Assembly: GCA_946403735.1 (NCBI GenBank)
Contig: CAMJAZ010000167.1
Span: forward strand, 1-5,059
Reading direction: 5' to 3'
DNA from: an uncultured Selenomonadales bacterium
GTDB lineage: Bacteria > Bacillota > Negativicutes > Selenomonadales > Selenomonadaceae
DNA length: 5,059 nt
The position numbers and the translations under genes are program-made. Shown here piece by piece: positions 4,451 to 5,059 of the stretch. The notes under the pieces are model-generated. The model was not told the DNA's origin. It saw only the letters and a program-made list of their open reading frames with translations, and did not search any database. Each line of letters opens with the position of its first letter. The first letter of the stretch is position 1.

Positions 4451-5059
4451 TTAGCTAGTTGCTAATTCGTGAATCAATTTGAAATGGTGCATAACCGCTG
4501 GCTTAGTGTATCCCATTTTCGCGGCAAGTTCAGCGACGCTATCATCTGGATATTTTAGACGAAATTTCATAGTCCGTTGCAGATAATCTGCAACTTTTAT
4601 TTTTTTTGCGATAATTTGTCGAATATCGGCAATTTGTCTCTGCGCAGCTTCAATAGTTCGATTGAGATTCGCCGTTTCACAGTTGACAATGCGATTGACC
4701 ATAGCGCGAACTTCTTTTAAATTCCGTGCAACTTCAAAGCGTTCAACAGCTTTTTCAGCGCCGATTATCCCAAGCGTATCGCAAATTGAATCGCCTTCCT
4801 TAACGTAGATGACGAAAAATCCACGCCGTTCATACAAGCCAGCGTACATACCGAAAATTTTAAAAACTTTTTGCGTAAACTCGGCGGCGGACTTTGTGAG
4901 AAAGCTAATGTCTAGCAGATAATTTTTTTCAGGACGATTGACGCTACCATTTGCTAGAAACGCTCCGCGCAGGTACGCCACACCAAGTATTGGTCGATTG
5001 ACAATCTTTTCAAAATAATTTTCGCTGAAAAGGTCGTTTAAAAAATTTTCCGTCTGACT
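4451..5059 (-). CDS. whiA: WhiA, DNA-binding regulator (N-terminus outside window)
   Basis: The minus-strand frame stays open to the window edge and gives 202 residues of a protein usually about 300-320 long, so roughly the first third is missing. A GTG at 4981-4979 is an internal Val codon, not the start. Visible are the end of the LAGLIDADG-like homing-endonuclease fold with AYLRGAFLANGSVNRPE (28-44 of the fragment), IIGAEKAVERFEVARN near 98-113, the diagnostic VNCETANLNRT (125-135) and a C-terminal helix-turn-helix around DDSVAELAAKMGYTKPAV (172-189). WhiA is a transcription factor linked to sporulation in Streptomyces and to cell division and chromosome segregation in Bacillus. The usual cysteine pair just before AYLRGAFL is replaced here by Gly-Val, and the HTH is slightly short. 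In many Firmicutes whiA follows rapZ and yvcK-like genes; those would lie beyond the right edge. Confidence 0.92.
   Translation of the reverse strand, partial: SQTENFLNDLFSENYFEKIVNRPILGVAYLRGAFLANGSVNRPEKNYLLDISFLTKSAAEFTQKVFKIFGMYAGLYERRGFFVIYVKEGDSICDTLGIIGAEKAVERFEVARNLKEVRAMVNRIVNCETANLNRTIEAAQRQIADIRQIIAKKIKVADYLQRTMKFRLKYPDDSVAELAAKMGYTKPAVMHHFKLIHELATS

Noticed and set aside
4451..4465. TTAGC/GCTAA inverted repeat at the convergent stops as a terminator
   Set aside because: Only five A/T-rich pairs with no U tract; too weak.

Overview
The window looks like a chromosomal segment from a low-to-moderate GC member of the Firmicutes. The clearest taxonomic marker is the C-terminal two thirds of WhiA on the minus strand (4451-5059), a protein typical of Firmicutes, Mollicutes and Actinobacteria. 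The Gram-negative-flavoured DUF805 membrane protein and the codon style make a diderm Firmicute (Negativicutes, Selenomonas-like) my best guess, but this is inference.

Region 1 (1-2748, plus strand) is a tightly coupled operon of three genes. First comes the Pro/Thr/Ser-rich tail of an unidentified protein (1-263). It overlaps by 4 nt (TTGA) a 342-residue protein (260-1288) made of an unrecognised N-terminal region, three tandem octapeptides, a coiled coil and a C-terminal GrpE-like domain. That gene overlaps by 4 nt (ATGA) a 487-residue Hsp70-like ATPase (1285-2748), which has an intact nucleotide-binding core and a beta substrate-binding domain but no helical lid. GrpE proteins are nucleotide exchange factors of Hsp70, so the two genes probably form a dedicated, diverged chaperone/exchange-factor pair distinct from housekeeping DnaK-GrpE. 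No J-domain partner is visible.

Region 2 (2749-3072) is a 324-nt non-coding stretch rich in structure: a large interrupted inverted repeat, a perfect 14-bp hairpin, a 10-bp tandem duplication and short 7-bp repeats.

Region 3 (3073-4449, plus strand) holds an 80-residue HMA-fold protein whose N-terminus carries a HypB-like CxxCGCG cysteine motif, then a short ABC ATPase of the dipeptide/nickel (DppF/NikE) type, then a small DUF805 membrane protein. The cysteine motif next to a nickel/peptide-type ATPase suggests a metal (perhaps nickel) handling unit; this is inference. The ATPase has no visible permease or binding protein here.

Region 4 (4451-5059, minus strand) is the 5'-truncated whiA, converging on the DUF805 gene with one base between the stop codons.

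A degenerate 7-bp tandem repeat (consensus near AGTAGTT) occurs at three intergenic places. It runs through the stop codon of the Hsp70 gene and forms the start codon of the ABC gene.
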